This document shows positions 24,117 through 33,238 of a stretch of DNA of 64,000 nucleotides, in pieces. Where the stretch lies: positions 1-64,000 of the forward strand of contig NZ_AQYG01000039.1 in NCBI RefSeq assembly GCF_000380485.1, given 5' to 3'. The notes beneath the pieces are model-generated. The model did not search any database, was not told where the DNA came from, and worked only from the letters and a program-made list of their open reading frames with translations. The number at the start of each line of letters is the position of its first letter. The stretch's first letter is position 1. Source of the DNA: Jongsikchunia kroppenstedtii DSM 45133. GTDB lineage: Bacteria; Actinomycetota; Actinomycetes; Mycobacteriales; Mycobacteriaceae. The position numbers and the translations under genes are program-made.

Positions 24117-26666
24117 GTGGATAGCTTCAACCCGACCACCAAGACGCAGGCCGCGCTGCAGACCGCAGTGCAGTCGGCCGCCACTGCCGGCAATCCCGAC
24201 GTGCGCCCGGCGCACGTCTTGGTCGCCCTGCTGGATCAGACCGACGGAATCGCCGCGCCGCTGCTCAAGGCGGTCGGGGTCGACCCGGCGAATATCCGGC
24301 ACCAGGCGCATGAGCTGGTGGAGCGGATGCCGACCGTCACGTCGGCCAGCGGCCAGCCCCAGCTGAGCCGTGACACGATCGCTGCCGTCACCAAGGCGCA
24401 ACAGCTCGCGACCGAGCTCGGCGACGAGTACGTCTCCACCGAGCATCTCGTCGTCGGCCTCGCGGAGGGCGACGGCGAGGTCGCCAAGCTGCTCGCCGGC
24501 GCGGGTGCCAACCCGCAGGCGCTGCGCGATGCGTTCGTCAACGTGCGCGGCAGCGCCCGCGTCACCTCGCCGGACCCGGAATCGAGCTACCAGGCCCTGG
24601 AGAAGTACTCCACGGACCTGACGGCAGCCGCCCGCGAGGGCAAGCTCGATCCCGTCATCGGCCGCGACACCGAAATCCGCCGTGTCGTACAGGTTTTGAG
24701 CCGACGCACCAAGAACAACCCGGTGCTGATCGGCGAGCCCGGTGTCGGCAAGACCGCCATCGTCGAGGGGCTGGCCCAGCGCGTCGTCGCGGGTGACGTC
24801 CCGGAGTCGTTGCGCGGCAAGTCCGTCATCTCCCTGGACCTGGGATCGATGGTGGCCGGCGCCAAGTACCGCGGCGAGTTCGAGGAGCGGTTGAAGGCCG
24901 TCCTGGAAGAGATCAAGAACTCTGCGGGACAGATCATCACGTTCATCGATGAGCTCCACACGATCGTCGGCGCCGGTGCCACCGGTGACTCGGCGATGGA
25001 CGCGGGCAACATGATCAAGCCGTTGCTGGCCCGTGGCGAGCTGCGGCTGGTCGGTGCGACCACGCTCGACGAATACCGGCAGTACATCGAGAAGGACGCC
25101 GCGCTGGAACGACGTTTCCAGCAGGTGTTCGTCGGCGAGCCGTCGGTCGAGGACGCCATCGGCATCCTGCGCGGGCTCAAGGAGCGCTACGAGGTGCACC
25201 ACGGCGTGCGCATCACCGACTCCGCGCTGGTGTCGGCGGCCACACTGTCGGATCGGTACATCACCAACCGCTTCCTGCCGGACAAGGCGATCGACCTGGT
25301 CGACGAGGCCGCGTCCCGGCTGCGGATGGAGATCGATTCGCGCCCAGTCGAAATCGACGAGGTCGAGCGGATCGTCCGCCGACTGGAGGTCGAGGAGGTC
25401 GCGCTCACCAAGGAGAGCGACGAGGCGTCCAAGGACAGGCTGGCGAAGCTGCGCAGCGAGTTGGCCGATCAGCGCGAGAAGCTGAGCGAGCTGCAGGCCC
25501 GCTGGCAGAGCGAGAAGAACGCCATCGATTCGGTGCGCGATCTGCGCGAGCAGCTCGAAGGGCTGCGGCTGCAGGAGGAGCACGCCGAGCGCGACGGCGA
25601 TCTCGGCAAGGCGGCGGAGCTGCGCTACGGCCAGATCCCGGCGCTGGAGAAGCAGATCGCCGAGGCCGTCGAGAAGTCGGCGCCGGCCGGTGACGACGTG
25701 ATGCTCAAAGAGGAGGTCGGCCCGGACGATGTCGCCGAGGTGGTGTCGTCGTGGACCGGTATCCCCGCGGGCAAGATGCTCGAGGGCGAGACCGAGAAGC
25801 TGCTCCGGATGGAGGACGAGCTCGGTTCTCGCGTCATCGGGCAGAAGGATGCGGTGCAGGCGGTCTCGGATGCGGTGCGCCGCGCCCGGGCCGGTGTCGC
25901 CGACCCGAACCGGCCGCTCGGATCGTTCCTGTTTCTCGGCCCGACCGGTGTCGGCAAGACCGAGCTCGCCAAGGCGCTCGCCGAATTCCTGTTCGACGAC
26001 GACCGCGCCATGGTCCGGATCGACATGAGTGAGTACGGCGAGAAGCACAGCGTCGCACGGCTTGTCGGCGCGCCTCCGGGGTACGTCGGCTACGAGACCG
26101 GCGGTCAGCTCACCGAGGCGGTGCGGCGACGCCCGTACACGGTCGTGCTGTTCGACGAGGTCGAGAAGGCCCACCCCGACGTGTTCGACGTGCTGCTGCA
26201 GGTGCTCGACGAGGGCCGATTGACCGACGGTCAGGGGCGCACGGTCGACTTCCGCAACACCATCCTGATCCTGACGTCCAACCTGGGAGCGGGCGGCGAC
26301 AAGGAGCAGGTGATGGCCGCGGTCCGGCACGCGTTCAAGCCGGAGTTCATCAACCGGCTCGACGACGTGGTCATCTTCGATGCCCTGACGCCGGATGAGC
26401 TGGTCGAGATCGTCGACATCCAGCTGCAGCAGCTGGGCAAGCGACTGGCCCAGCGCCGACTGACGCTCGACGTGTCGGACGCGGCGAAGAAGTGGTTGTC
26501 CGAGCGCGGATTCGACCCGCTGTACGGTGCCCGTCCGCTGCGGCGGCTGGTGCAGCAGGCCATCGGCGACACGCTCGCCAAGGCGCTGCTCGCCGGCAAG
26601 ATCCGCGACGGCGACACCGTGCATGTCGAGGTCGCGCCGGACGGGGAATCGCTGACCGTCAGCTGA
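24117..26666 (+). CDS. clpB: Disaggregase ClpB (Hsp100)
   Basis: 849-residue AAA+ disaggregase, normal length. GTG 24117 follows GAGGAGGG. The N domain (1-145) is followed by AAA1 with Walker A GEPGVGKT (about 206) and Walker [10 protein letters not shown], the coiled-coil M domain (about 400-530) and AAA2 with GPTGVGKT (about 608) and [13 protein letters not shown]. It rescues aggregated protein together with DnaK/DnaJ/GrpE. The HAIR and SigH-type promoter upstream tie it to the dnaK operon regulon. It stops 3 bases before palindromic repeat copy 1. Confidence 0.98.
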   Translation: MDSFNPTTKTQAALQTAVQSAATAGNPDVRPAHVLVALLDQTDGIAAPLLKAVGVDPANIRHQAHELVERMPTVTSASGQPQLSRDTIAAVTKAQQLATELGDEYVSTEHLVVGLAEGDGEVAKLLAGAGANPQALRDAFVNVRGSARVTSPDPESSYQALEKYSTDLTAAAREGKLDPVIGRDTEIRRVVQVLSRRTKNNPVLIGEPGVGKTAIVEGLAQRVVAGDVPESLRGKSVISLDLGSMVAGAKYRGEFEERLKAVLEEIKNSAGQIITFIDELHTIVGAGATGDSAMDAGNMIKPLLARGELRLVGATTLDEYRQYIEKDAALERRFQQVFVGEPSVEDAIGILRGLKERYEVHHGVRITDSALVSAATLSDRYITNRFLPDKAIDLVDEAASRLRMEIDSRPVEIDEVERIVRRLEVEEVALTKESDEASKDRLAKLRSELADQREKLSELQARWQSEKNAIDSVRDLREQLEGLRLQEEHAERDGDLGKAAELRYGQIPALEKQIAEAVEKSAPAGDDVMLKEEVGPDDVAEVVSSWTGIPAGKMLEGETEKLLRMEDELGSRVIGQKDAVQAVSDAVRRARAGVADPNRPLGSFLFLGPTGVGKTELAKALAEFLFDDDRAMVRIDMSEYGEKHSVARLVGAPPGYVGYETGGQLTEAVRRRPYTVVLFDEVEKAHPDVFDVLLQVLDEGRLTDGQGRTVDFRNTILILTSNLGAGGDKEQVMAAVRHAFKPEFINRLDDVVIFDALTPDELVEIVDIQLQQLGKRLAQRRLTLDVSDAAKKWLSERGFDPLYGARPLRRLVQQAIGDTLAKALLAGKIRDGDTVHVEVAPDGESLTVS

Positions 26667-26668
26667 AC

Positions 26669-26745
26669 CGACTGGGAGCGTGACAAATACGAGGTGCCGT
26701 GGACGATACGTCCACGGCACCTCTGTATGTTCACGTTCCCAGTCG
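26669..26745. repeat. Palindromic repeat, copy 1
   Basis: A 77-bp nearly complete palindrome: outer arms CGACTGGGAGCGTGA / TCACGTTCCCAGTCG (one mismatch), a short internal bulge, then a perfect 15-bp inner stem GAGGTGCCGTGGACG around ATA. It starts 3 bases after the clpB stop and could terminate that transcript. A second copy lies at 27580-27654, on the other side of a single gene. No T-tract. Confidence 0.85.
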
Positions 26746-26781
26746 TGGATCCAAACAAGGGGCTGATGCGTCAACACCGGT

Positions 26782-27594
26782 ATGACTGGTGTCTATCCGG
26801 TGCGGGAGCTCAAAGCGCGGGGGTTCACCGACGCGCGTATCCGAAAACTGGAACGTTCCGGCGACCTGACTCGACTGCGAACCGGCTGGTACGCCGAGAA
26901 CGCCGCCGATCCGGCCGTGCGTCAAGCGGTCGCAGCCGGCGGAGTGCTGTCATGCGTCTCGGCGTTGCGCCACCACGGAATCTGGCTGCCGCCCGCCGAC
27001 GGGCGGGTCCACGTCAGACTGCCGCTGCGTGATCGATGCGACGACAGATCTTGTCGGGGGTACGGCCAGATGCCGCCGCTTTCCGGCGCGGTCGATCCGC
27101 TGTTGGTTGCGTATAACTGCGCCGCGCGTTGCCTCGACGACGAAGGATTCGTGGCGGTTTCGGACTCGATCTTGTACAAGACCGACTATGGGCTTGCTGA
27201 TCTGCGCGGTGCAGTCGCTGCCGGCCCACGCAGGCTGATGGATCTGTTGGAGTACTGCGATGGTCGAGCGATGTCGGGTACGGAATCGATCGCGCGGGTC
27301 AGGTTTCGCGGAGCGGGCCTCAAGGTGAAGGTGCAGTTCTACATCCGCGGCGTGGGATACGTGGATCTGCTGATCGGCGACCGGCTGATCGTCGAATGCG
27401 ACAGCAGGGAGTTTCACACATCGGCGAGCAACTATCAGACCGACCGGACCCGGGACCGAAAGTCGTTGGCCGACGGCTACATCACCATCCGGGTGACCTA
27501 TGAGGACGTCATGTTTCGTTGGGACGAGGTGCTCCGGGACGTCCTGGTCCTGGTGAAGCGCCGAGCGCACCGGGGGCGACGACTGGGAGCGTGA
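26782..27594 (+). CDS. AbiEi-like winged helix + DUF559 endonuclease-like protein
   Basis: 270-residue protein. The N-terminal 70 residues (VYPVRELKARGFTDARIRKLERSGDLTRLRTGWYA) match the winged helix of AbiEi-type antitoxins. The C-terminal half (SGTESIARVRF..., YVDLLIGDRLIVECDSREFH) matches DUF559/Vsr-like PD-(D/E)xK nucleases, with Asp and ECD at metal-binding positions. Such two-domain proteins are frequent, variable orphan genes in actinobacteria; their function is unproven and may be defence-related. No toxin partner lies beside it. The gene is bracketed by the two palindromic repeats, and its last codons (LGA-stop) lie inside copy 2. ATG 26782 has no clear ribosome site. Confidence 0.75.
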   Translation: MTGVYPVRELKARGFTDARIRKLERSGDLTRLRTGWYAENAADPAVRQAVAAGGVLSCVSALRHHGIWLPPADGRVHVRLPLRDRCDDRSCRGYGQMPPLSGAVDPLLVAYNCAARCLDDEGFVAVSDSILYKTDYGLADLRGAVAAGPRRLMDLLEYCDGRAMSGTESIARVRFRGAGLKVKVQFYIRGVGYVDLLIGDRLIVECDSREFHTSASNYQTDRTRDRKSLADGYITIRVTYEDVMFRWDEVLRDVLVLVKRRAHRGRRLGA

Positions 27595-27654
27595 CAAATA
27601 CGAGGTGCCGTGAACGTATTGTCCGCGGCACCTCGGTATGTTCACGTTCCCAGT
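27580..27654. repeat. Palindromic repeat, copy 2
   Basis: A 75-bp copy of the repeat at 26669. The left 29 bases from CGACTGGGAGC are identical to copy 1; the loop and inner stem differ by a few substitutions that keep most pairs (G-T wobble). It holds the stop codons of two convergent genes: TGA of the AbiEi/DUF559 gene (27592-27594) and, on the other strand, TGA of the FAD/Fe-S dehydrogenase gene (27642-27644). Confidence 0.85.
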
Positions 27655-30437
27655 AACTCGGCGAGATGAACCACAGCGGCCGGGCGGATATCGGGGTCGG
27701 TGGCGGCCAGATGCTCGACCGCGACCTGGCAGCTGAACCCGTCCGCGAGCACCGGCACGCCGGGGTTCGCGCGCAGCAGCGGCGCCAGCGAATGCTCGGC
27801 GACCTGCATGCTCACCTCGTAGTGGTCTTTCTCGAAACCGAAGTTGCCGGCCACGCCGCAGCAGCCCTCGGCATTCGCCACCGTTCCGATGCCCAACCGG
27901 GACAGCACCTTTCCGCGCTGCAGCGGGTTTCCGGCGTATTCGTGACAGTGTGTCTGCGTCACCACCCGATCGGTCACCGATCCCGGCGACCAGCCGGCAT
28001 CCAGCCGCTGCCCGACGGCCTCGGTGAAGGTCTGCACCCGCGCCGCCACCCGCCGGGCGTCGTCGGTGTCGAGCAACCGCGGCAGGTCGTCCGCGAGTGC
28101 CGAGGCGCAACTCGGCTCGGGGACCACGATCGGCCGGTCGGTGCCGTCGTCCAACAACGACACCGTGCGCCGCAGTACCTTTCGGGCACGATCGAGTTGT
28201 CCGGTGGAGATCCAGGTGAGCCCGCAGCAGCCGCCGACCGCACCGCCGACGTCGCCCAGTACCTCTGCGGCCGCGGTCAATACCTGCGGACGGAATCCCC
28301 GCGTGAAGGTGTCGGCGAACAGCACCGCGGTGCCACTCGACAGTGGCGGTAGGCCGTGGAGCGCGGCCCGGACCGCCGACCGGGACGCGAACCGGGGGAG
28401 GGTCCGCCGCGAGTCGAGGCCCGCCATCGACAACGCCCACCTGCCGCCGACCGCGTTCGCCGCGCCGGGAGCCAGCCCGGCTCCCTTGAGCCACAACGGA
28501 AGCCAACCGAGTGAATAGTGCGACCGCGGTCGTCGGTGGTCGCCGTAGTACCGGTGCAGGAACTCCGATTTCATCGAGGCCATGTCGACGCCGGTCGGGC
28601 AGTCGGTGGCACAGGCCTTGCACGACAGGCACAGATCCAGAGCCTCCCGGGCATCGTCGGCGGCACGATCGACGACCGGCAACCGCATCATCTCCTGCAG
28701 CACCCGGGCCCGCGCCCGCGTCGAATCCTTCTCGTCCCGGGTCGCGCGGTAGCTCGGGCACATCACCCCGCCCGACGAGGTCCGGCAGCGTCCGACGCCG
28801 ATGCAGGCGCGAGCGCTCGCGGAGAGCGGGTCGTCCGCGTGCGAATCGGCAAGTGCCAGATCGACATCCAGCGGAGGCGGGTTGACGATGCTGCCGGGGT
28901 TGAGTACCCCGCGCGGATCCCACAGCGTCTTGAACTCGATGAAGGCGCGGATCATCTCGGGCGAGTACATGATCGGCAGCAGTTCCGACCGCGCCCGACC
29001 GTCGCCGTGTTCGCCGCTCACCGAGCCGCCATACCGGACGACCAGATGCGCTGCCGCAAGACAGAATTCGCGCATGATCCGGCGGCCGGCCGCGGTCGCC
29101 TGGTCGAAGGTGATCCGGATATGCATGCAGCCGGCACCGAAATGGCCGTACATCACCCCGGTGAGATCGTGTGCGTCGAGGAGTGCACGCAGGTCGCGCA
29201 GGTAGTCGGCCAGCTGCGCCGGCGGCACCGCCGAATCCTCCCAGCCCGGCCAGCTCTCGTAGGCCGCCCGCCCCGTGGCGTCGACGGGCCGCGACGAGAG
29301 TCCCGCGCCGTCCTCGCGCACGCGCCACAGCGCCCGGCGCGGCGCGTCATCGGTCACCACGGTCGAGTCGACAAGCCGACCGTTCTGCTGCAGCCGCGCT
29401 ACCAACTCTGTCGCGGTATCCGGGTCGTCGAGCTCGACGAACAACCACGCCGACCCGTCCGGCAGCCCGGACACCGCATCCCGGCCGCGGCGGTATCGCA
29501 TCGTGGCGACGATGGTGTCGTCGATGCCCTCGACCGCGGCGGGTTCCAGCGGGAGGATGTCGGGCACGTCGGTGGCCGCCGCGACGACGTCGCGATAGCC
29601 GAGGCAGACCAGCGCCCCGGTCGGCCGGACCGGCACCAGCAGCAGTTCCGCCGACACCACGATGGCGCAGGTCCCTTCCGACCCGACCAGTGCCCGTGCG
29701 ACGTCGAATCCGTTCTCCGGCAACAGCCGTGCCAGGTGATAGCCGGACACCTGACGGCCGAATCGTTCGAGCTCGGTCCGCAGCGCCGCCAGGTGCGCCG
29801 TGGCCAGTTCGTGCAGCCGCGTCGATAGCTCGGCGGCTCGGGCGACCGCGGGTCCGTCCGATTGATCGGCGGCGCGGATGCCGTCGCGGGTCGCGGTCAG
29901 GCGCAGCCCGTCGATGGTGACGATGTGCAGCGCGTGCACGTGATCGCTGGTCCGGCCGTAGCGCACCGAATGGTTGCCGCAGGCGTCGTTGCCGACCGCG
30001 CCGCCGACGGTCGCACGATTCTGGCTGGACGGGTCGGGCGCGAAGGTCAGCCGGCCACCGGATTGCGCCAGTGCCGCGGCGCGAACGTCGGTGAGCACCG
30101 CACCGGCCTGAGCGGTGATCATGTCTCCGTCGACCGGGCCCACGCGATTCAGATGCCGGGACATGTCGAGCACCACCCCGGCGCCGATCGCGTTGCCGCC
30201 CATTCCGGTCCCGCCGCCGCGCGTGGTCAGCGGGACGCCGTGCTCGTGGCACCAGCGCGCGACCGTCGCGACCTCGGATTCGCTGCGCGGGAAGACGACC
30301 GCCCGCGGCCGGATCCGATAGTTGGAGGCGTCGTAGGAGTATTCGGTCAGGCGTCGAGAGGACCCGTCGACCTCGACGTCGAGGCCGCGCAGCGTGTCGA
30401 CCACGCGGGAATCGACGGCTTCCGACACTGCAGACAC
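27642..30437 (-). CDS. FAD-binding and (Fe-S)-binding dehydrogenase (D-lactate/glycolate oxidase-like fusion)
   Basis: 931-residue fusion. The N-terminal half is a GlcD-type FAD oxidase: FAD loop TRGGGTGMGGNAIGAGVVLDMSR, PDPSSQNRATVGGAVGNDACG, and FAD-oxidase C-terminal segments with GSVSGEHGDG. The second half has ferredoxin-like clusters (CIGVGRC...GVMCPS and CLSCKACATDCPTGVD) and a GlpC/CCG domain (VGGCCGLTW, EGCCGVAGNFGF). Such enzymes oxidise D-2-hydroxy acids, passing electrons to the membrane quinone pool. The start is GTG 30437; a second GTG three codons on is possible. Its last codons lie inside palindromic repeat copy 2. Confidence 0.9.
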   Translation of the reverse strand: MSAVSEAVDSRVVDTLRGLDVEVDGSSRRLTEYSYDASNYRIRPRAVVFPRSESEVATVARWCHEHGVPLTTRGGGTGMGGNAIGAGVVLDMSRHLNRVGPVDGDMITAQAGAVLTDVRAAALAQSGGRLTFAPDPSSQNRATVGGAVGNDACGNHSVRYGRTSDHVHALHIVTIDGLRLTATRDGIRAADQSDGPAVARAAELSTRLHELATAHLAALRTELERFGRQVSGYHLARLLPENGFDVARALVGSEGTCAIVVSAELLLVPVRPTGALVCLGYRDVVAAATDVPDILPLEPAAVEGIDDTIVATMRYRRGRDAVSGLPDGSAWLFVELDDPDTATELVARLQQNGRLVDSTVVTDDAPRRALWRVREDGAGLSSRPVDATGRAAYESWPGWEDSAVPPAQLADYLRDLRALLDAHDLTGVMYGHFGAGCMHIRITFDQATAAGRRIMREFCLAAAHLVVRYGGSVSGEHGDGRARSELLPIMYSPEMIRAFIEFKTLWDPRGVLNPGSIVNPPPLDVDLALADSHADDPLSASARACIGVGRCRTSSGGVMCPSYRATRDEKDSTRARARVLQEMMRLPVVDRAADDAREALDLCLSCKACATDCPTGVDMASMKSEFLHRYYGDHRRPRSHYSLGWLPLWLKGAGLAPGAANAVGGRWALSMAGLDSRRTLPRFASRSAVRAALHGLPPLSSGTAVLFADTFTRGFRPQVLTAAAEVLGDVGGAVGGCCGLTWISTGQLDRARKVLRRTVSLLDDGTDRPIVVPEPSCASALADDLPRLLDTDDARRVAARVQTFTEAVGQRLDAGWSPGSVTDRVVTQTHCHEYAGNPLQRGKVLSRLGIGTVANAEGCCGVAGNFGFEKDHYEVSMQVAEHSLAPLLRANPGVPVLADGFSCQVAVEHLAATDPDIRPAAVVHLAELLGT

Positions 30438-30561
30438 ACGTACCTTTCACAGCCCTGTCTCAGACTACGATCGTAGCGTCGTGGTGTCGGATGGCCTGCC
30501 CTTATGCGGTCGACGACGGGGTCTGAACTCGGATGATGTGCCGTAGGAGGTGGGGTGCGCG

Positions 30562-31023
30562 ATGAAGAGCGACCGTTCCCCACTGTTCGTCACCATGTTG
30601 TGCGTCGCCGGACTTCTCGTCGCGGGCGCCGGCATCGCCTATTGCATCAGCTGGGGCGGCCGGGCCGACGATAAGACGCCGCCCGCGACGCAACCGGTCG
30701 CGCAGACGACGGTCAACACGGATCCCTCCGATCCGGGCGTGGACGCGGTCGGCAACACTCCGCCCGGTGTCGTCACCAAGCGGTCGCAGATGATCCTGGG
30801 CACCATCAAGCAGGTCGACCAGCTGGGGATCGTGGTCGGACTGACCGACGGATCCACCCGCCTGGCGAATCTCAATTCGCGCACGCAGATCAAGTCCCCG
30901 GCGGGCGGGACCGTCGGAGCCCTGCAGGAGGGCGAGACCGTCATCATTCACGGGTTCGAGTCGGGCGGTCTGTTCACCGCCGACCTCATCATCGCCGGTC
31001 GAGTACCGGCCGTCGCGAACTGA
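30562..31023 (+). CDS. Membrane-anchored hypothetical protein
   Basis: 153 residues from ATG 30562, preceded by AGGAGG at 30545-30550. One N-terminal hydrophobic segment (about residues 8-29, LFVTMLCVAGLLVAGAGIAYCI) anchors a mostly extracytoplasmic protein with a Thr/Pro-rich linker. It ends in a small beta domain (ILGTIKQVDQLGIVVGLTDGSTRLANLNSRTQI...LQEGETVIIHG), resembling OB-like DUF5666 domains. No catalytic motif. It is upstream of the Rv0383c-like gene, possibly in the same transcript (45-base gap). Function unknown. Confidence 0.75.
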   Translation: MKSDRSPLFVTMLCVAGLLVAGAGIAYCISWGGRADDKTPPATQPVAQTTVNTDPSDPGVDAVGNTPPGVVTKRSQMILGTIKQVDQLGIVVGLTDGSTRLANLNSRTQIKSPAGGTVGALQEGETVIIHGFESGGLFTADLIIAGRVPAVAN

Positions 31024-31068
31024 ACGGGGCGGGTTCCCGCCGTGGGCAACCGAAGCTGACTAGGCTAG

Positions 31069-32031
31069 ATGCCGATGACTGCACTCTATTTCGTGATCGC
31101 CGTCCTGGCGCTGATCGGTGCCGGCTACCTGCTGTGGCTGGATCGACAGCGCAATACCGGCGCGCGCAGCCCCCGTGCACTCTGGGGCGATGAGCACAAC
31201 TTCCGCTACCGGGCGGCAGATCCCAAGTTGCGCACACAGTTTCACCGCGCAGTGATGGACGTGCCCGAGCACACCACCGTGCACGATGTCGCCTACGGCA
31301 GCTACTTCGGCGAGGAAGCGGCCGTCTTCGACCTCGGCGACGAGTACACGCTCGCGGCGATCCGGCGCACCACCGGTTCGGATGTGGTGATCGATCTCCG
31401 CGAGGAGAGCGCGCTGGCGCCGGCCGAGGACGACGTCGAGCTGCTGGGGGCGATGGGACGACGGGTGATCTTCGCCTCACACCTGGACGTCGCGCGCCGG
31501 GTCTGCGATCGCCGGATGGCGGCGCTGGCCGCCGACGCGCCGGCATATCTCGAGGTCATGTGGAACGAGGGCTCGTGGACCGTCGCCGCGATGCATCAGA
31601 CCAATGACCGCGAGCGCCTGGATATCGCGCTCGAGACCGTGCGCAAGCTGACCGATCTGCTGCGGGTGCTGCCGCCGCGGGTCGACCCGCAGCCGGCACC
31701 GGACCCGCGCGACCCGTCGGCTCCGATGGGTCAGCGCCGCACCATGGCCGACCAGCGCACCGGGGATCTCAAGACCGACCGGCCGCGCACCTCCACGCCG
31801 CCGACGACGGCGCGACCCGCACAGCCGCGTCCGACGGTCGGCAAGCCGCCGATCATGGATTCCGGCCAGCAGATGCGGCCGGGTATGGGCGGCCCGCGTG
31901 CGGACGACTTCCGCAGCGATCGCGAGTCGGAGTTCCGGGAGGCGGGCTATCGCGAAACCGGTTATCGCGGACGTGATTTCCGTGATCCCGAGTTCCGTCG
32001 GCCCGACTACCGCGAGGATGACGATCAGTGA
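31069..32031 (+). CDS. Membrane-anchored conserved protein (Rv0383c-like)
   Basis: 320 residues. One N-terminal transmembrane helix (ALYFVIAVLALIGAGYLLWL) is followed by a globular domain to about residue 205 (FRYRAADPKLRTQFHRAVMDVP, VMWNEGSWTVAAMHQTNDRERLD). A disordered Pro/Arg-rich tail ends in imperfect Arg/Asp/Tyr repeats (EFREAGYRETGYRGRDFRDP). It immediately precedes pyrE, with overlapping stop and GTG, as Rv0383c precedes the pyrE homologue in M. tuberculosis. Function unknown. ATG 31075 is an equally possible start. Confidence 0.8.
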   Translation: MPMTALYFVIAVLALIGAGYLLWLDRQRNTGARSPRALWGDEHNFRYRAADPKLRTQFHRAVMDVPEHTTVHDVAYGSYFGEEAAVFDLGDEYTLAAIRRTTGSDVVIDLREESALAPAEDDVELLGAMGRRVIFASHLDVARRVCDRRMAALAADAPAYLEVMWNEGSWTVAAMHQTNDRERLDIALETVRKLTDLLRVLPPRVDPQPAPDPRDPSAPMGQRRTMADQRTGDLKTDRPRTSTPPTTARPAQPRPTVGKPPIMDSGQQMRPGMGGPRADDFRSDRESEFREAGYRETGYRGRDFRDPEFRRPDYREDDDQ

Positions 32032-32576
32032 GCAACCCGATCGACCAGGCTGACCGGGAGCGATTGGCGGAGCTGGTCCGCGAGCTGGCCGTGGTCCACG
32101 GCAAGGTGACACTGTCGTCCGGCAAGGAGGCGGACTACTACGTCGACCTGCGCCGCGCGACGTTGCATCACGAGGCCTCGCGACTGATCGGCAAGCTGCT
32201 GCGGCAGCTGACGGCCGACTGGGACTACGCCGCGGTCGGCGGTCTGACGCTCGGTGCCGACCCGGTGGCCACGTCGATCATGCATGCCGACGGCCGCGAG
32301 ATCGACGCGTTCGTGGTCCGCAAGGCGGCGAAAGCCCATGGGATGCAACGCCAGATCGAAGGTCCCGACATCGTCGGCAAGCGTGTGCTGATCGTCGAGG
32401 ACACCACGACCACCGGCAATTCGCCGCTGACGGCGGTCCGGGCGGCCCGCGAGATCGGCGCCACCGTGATCGGCGTCGCCACCGTCGTCGACCGGGCGAC
32501 CGGAGCCGACGAGGTGATCGCCGCCGAGGGCGTCGAGTATCGCTCGCTGCTGTCCCTGGCCGACCTGCACCTGTGA
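32028..32576 (+). CDS. pyrE: Orotate phosphoribosyltransferase
   Basis: 182-residue enzyme converting orotate and PRPP to OMP in pyrimidine synthesis. It has LSSGKEADYYVDLRRA (substrate loop), GGLTLGADPVATSI, and the PRPP motif VLIVEDTTTTGNSPLTAV (usually VEDVTTTGGS; Thr replaces Val here). GTG 32028 overlaps the upstream stop and the stop overlaps the TrmH GTG, so three genes are coupled. Length and motifs are normal. Confidence 0.95.
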   Translation: MSNPIDQADRERLAELVRELAVVHGKVTLSSGKEADYYVDLRRATLHHEASRLIGKLLRQLTADWDYAAVGGLTLGADPVATSIMHADGREIDAFVVRKAAKAHGMQRQIEGPDIVGKRVLIVEDTTTTGNSPLTAVRAAREIGATVIGVATVVDRATGADEVIAAEGVEYRSLLSLADLHL

Positions 32577-33229
32577 CCGAGCCGGGGCCGACCGAATGGA
32601 CGGCCGGCGCCTCTGACCCGACACACGGGGTCGGTCCGCATCCGCGGCCCTGGCCGGATGATCCGCGCTACGACCGTGAGCTGCTGGCCGACGGCGACCG
32701 GCGCAATGTCGTCGACGCCTACCGGTACTGGACCCGCGAAGCGATCGTCGCCGACATCGACGCCCGCCGGCACCCGTTTCATGTGGCGATCGAGAACTTC
32801 GCCCACGACGCCAACATCGGCACGGTGGTGCGGACGGCAAATGCGTTCGCGGCGCAGGCGGTGCATATCGTCGGCCGACGACGCTGGAACCGGCGCGGGG
32901 CCATGGTCACCGACCGCTACCAGCACATCGAGCACCACGAGTCCGTGGCGGCCCTGCTGACCTGGGCTCATCAGCACGGCCTCGCCGTGGTCGCCGTCGA
33001 CAACACCCCGGGTTCGGTGCCGCTGGAAACCGCCGACCTGCCGCGCGAGTGCGTACTGCTCTTCGGCCAGGAGGGGCCGGGTGTGAGCCCCGATGCGCAG
33101 GCGCGGGCCGATCTCACGGTGTCCATCGCCCAGTTCGGCTCGACGCGCAGTATCAATGCCGGCGTCGCGGCCGGAATCGCCATGCACGCGTGGATCCGGC
33201 GGCACGCCGATCTGTCCCGCGCCTGGTGA
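32573..33229 (+). CDS. TrmH/SpoU-family RNA 2'-O-methyltransferase
   Basis: 218-residue SPOUT methyltransferase acting on tRNA or rRNA ribose. Motif 1 is FAHDANIGTVVRTANAF, motif 2 LLFGQEGPGVSPDA and motif 3 FGSTRSINAGVAAGIAMHAW, the knotted SAM site. The exact RNA target cannot be told. GTG 32573 overlaps the pyrE stop (GTGA). It is the equivalent of Rv0380c, which is also linked to pyrE in mycobacteria. Confidence 0.93.
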   Translation: MTEPGPTEWTAGASDPTHGVGPHPRPWPDDPRYDRELLADGDRRNVVDAYRYWTREAIVADIDARRHPFHVAIENFAHDANIGTVVRTANAFAAQAVHIVGRRRWNRRGAMVTDRYQHIEHHESVAALLTWAHQHGLAVVAVDNTPGSVPLETADLPRECVLLFGQEGPGVSPDAQARADLTVSIAQFGSTRSINAGVAAGIAMHAWIRRHADLSRAW

Positions 33230-33238
33230 ACGACCCGG

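Noticed and set aside
24003-26777. 924-codon open frame antisense to clpB
   Set aside because: It is a complementary-frame shadow of clpB in high-GC DNA with biased composition and no recognisable motif.
26669-27654. Palindromes as IS terminal repeats around a transposase
   Set aside because: The enclosed protein has no transposase motifs, each repeat is itself a full palindrome, and no target duplication is visible.
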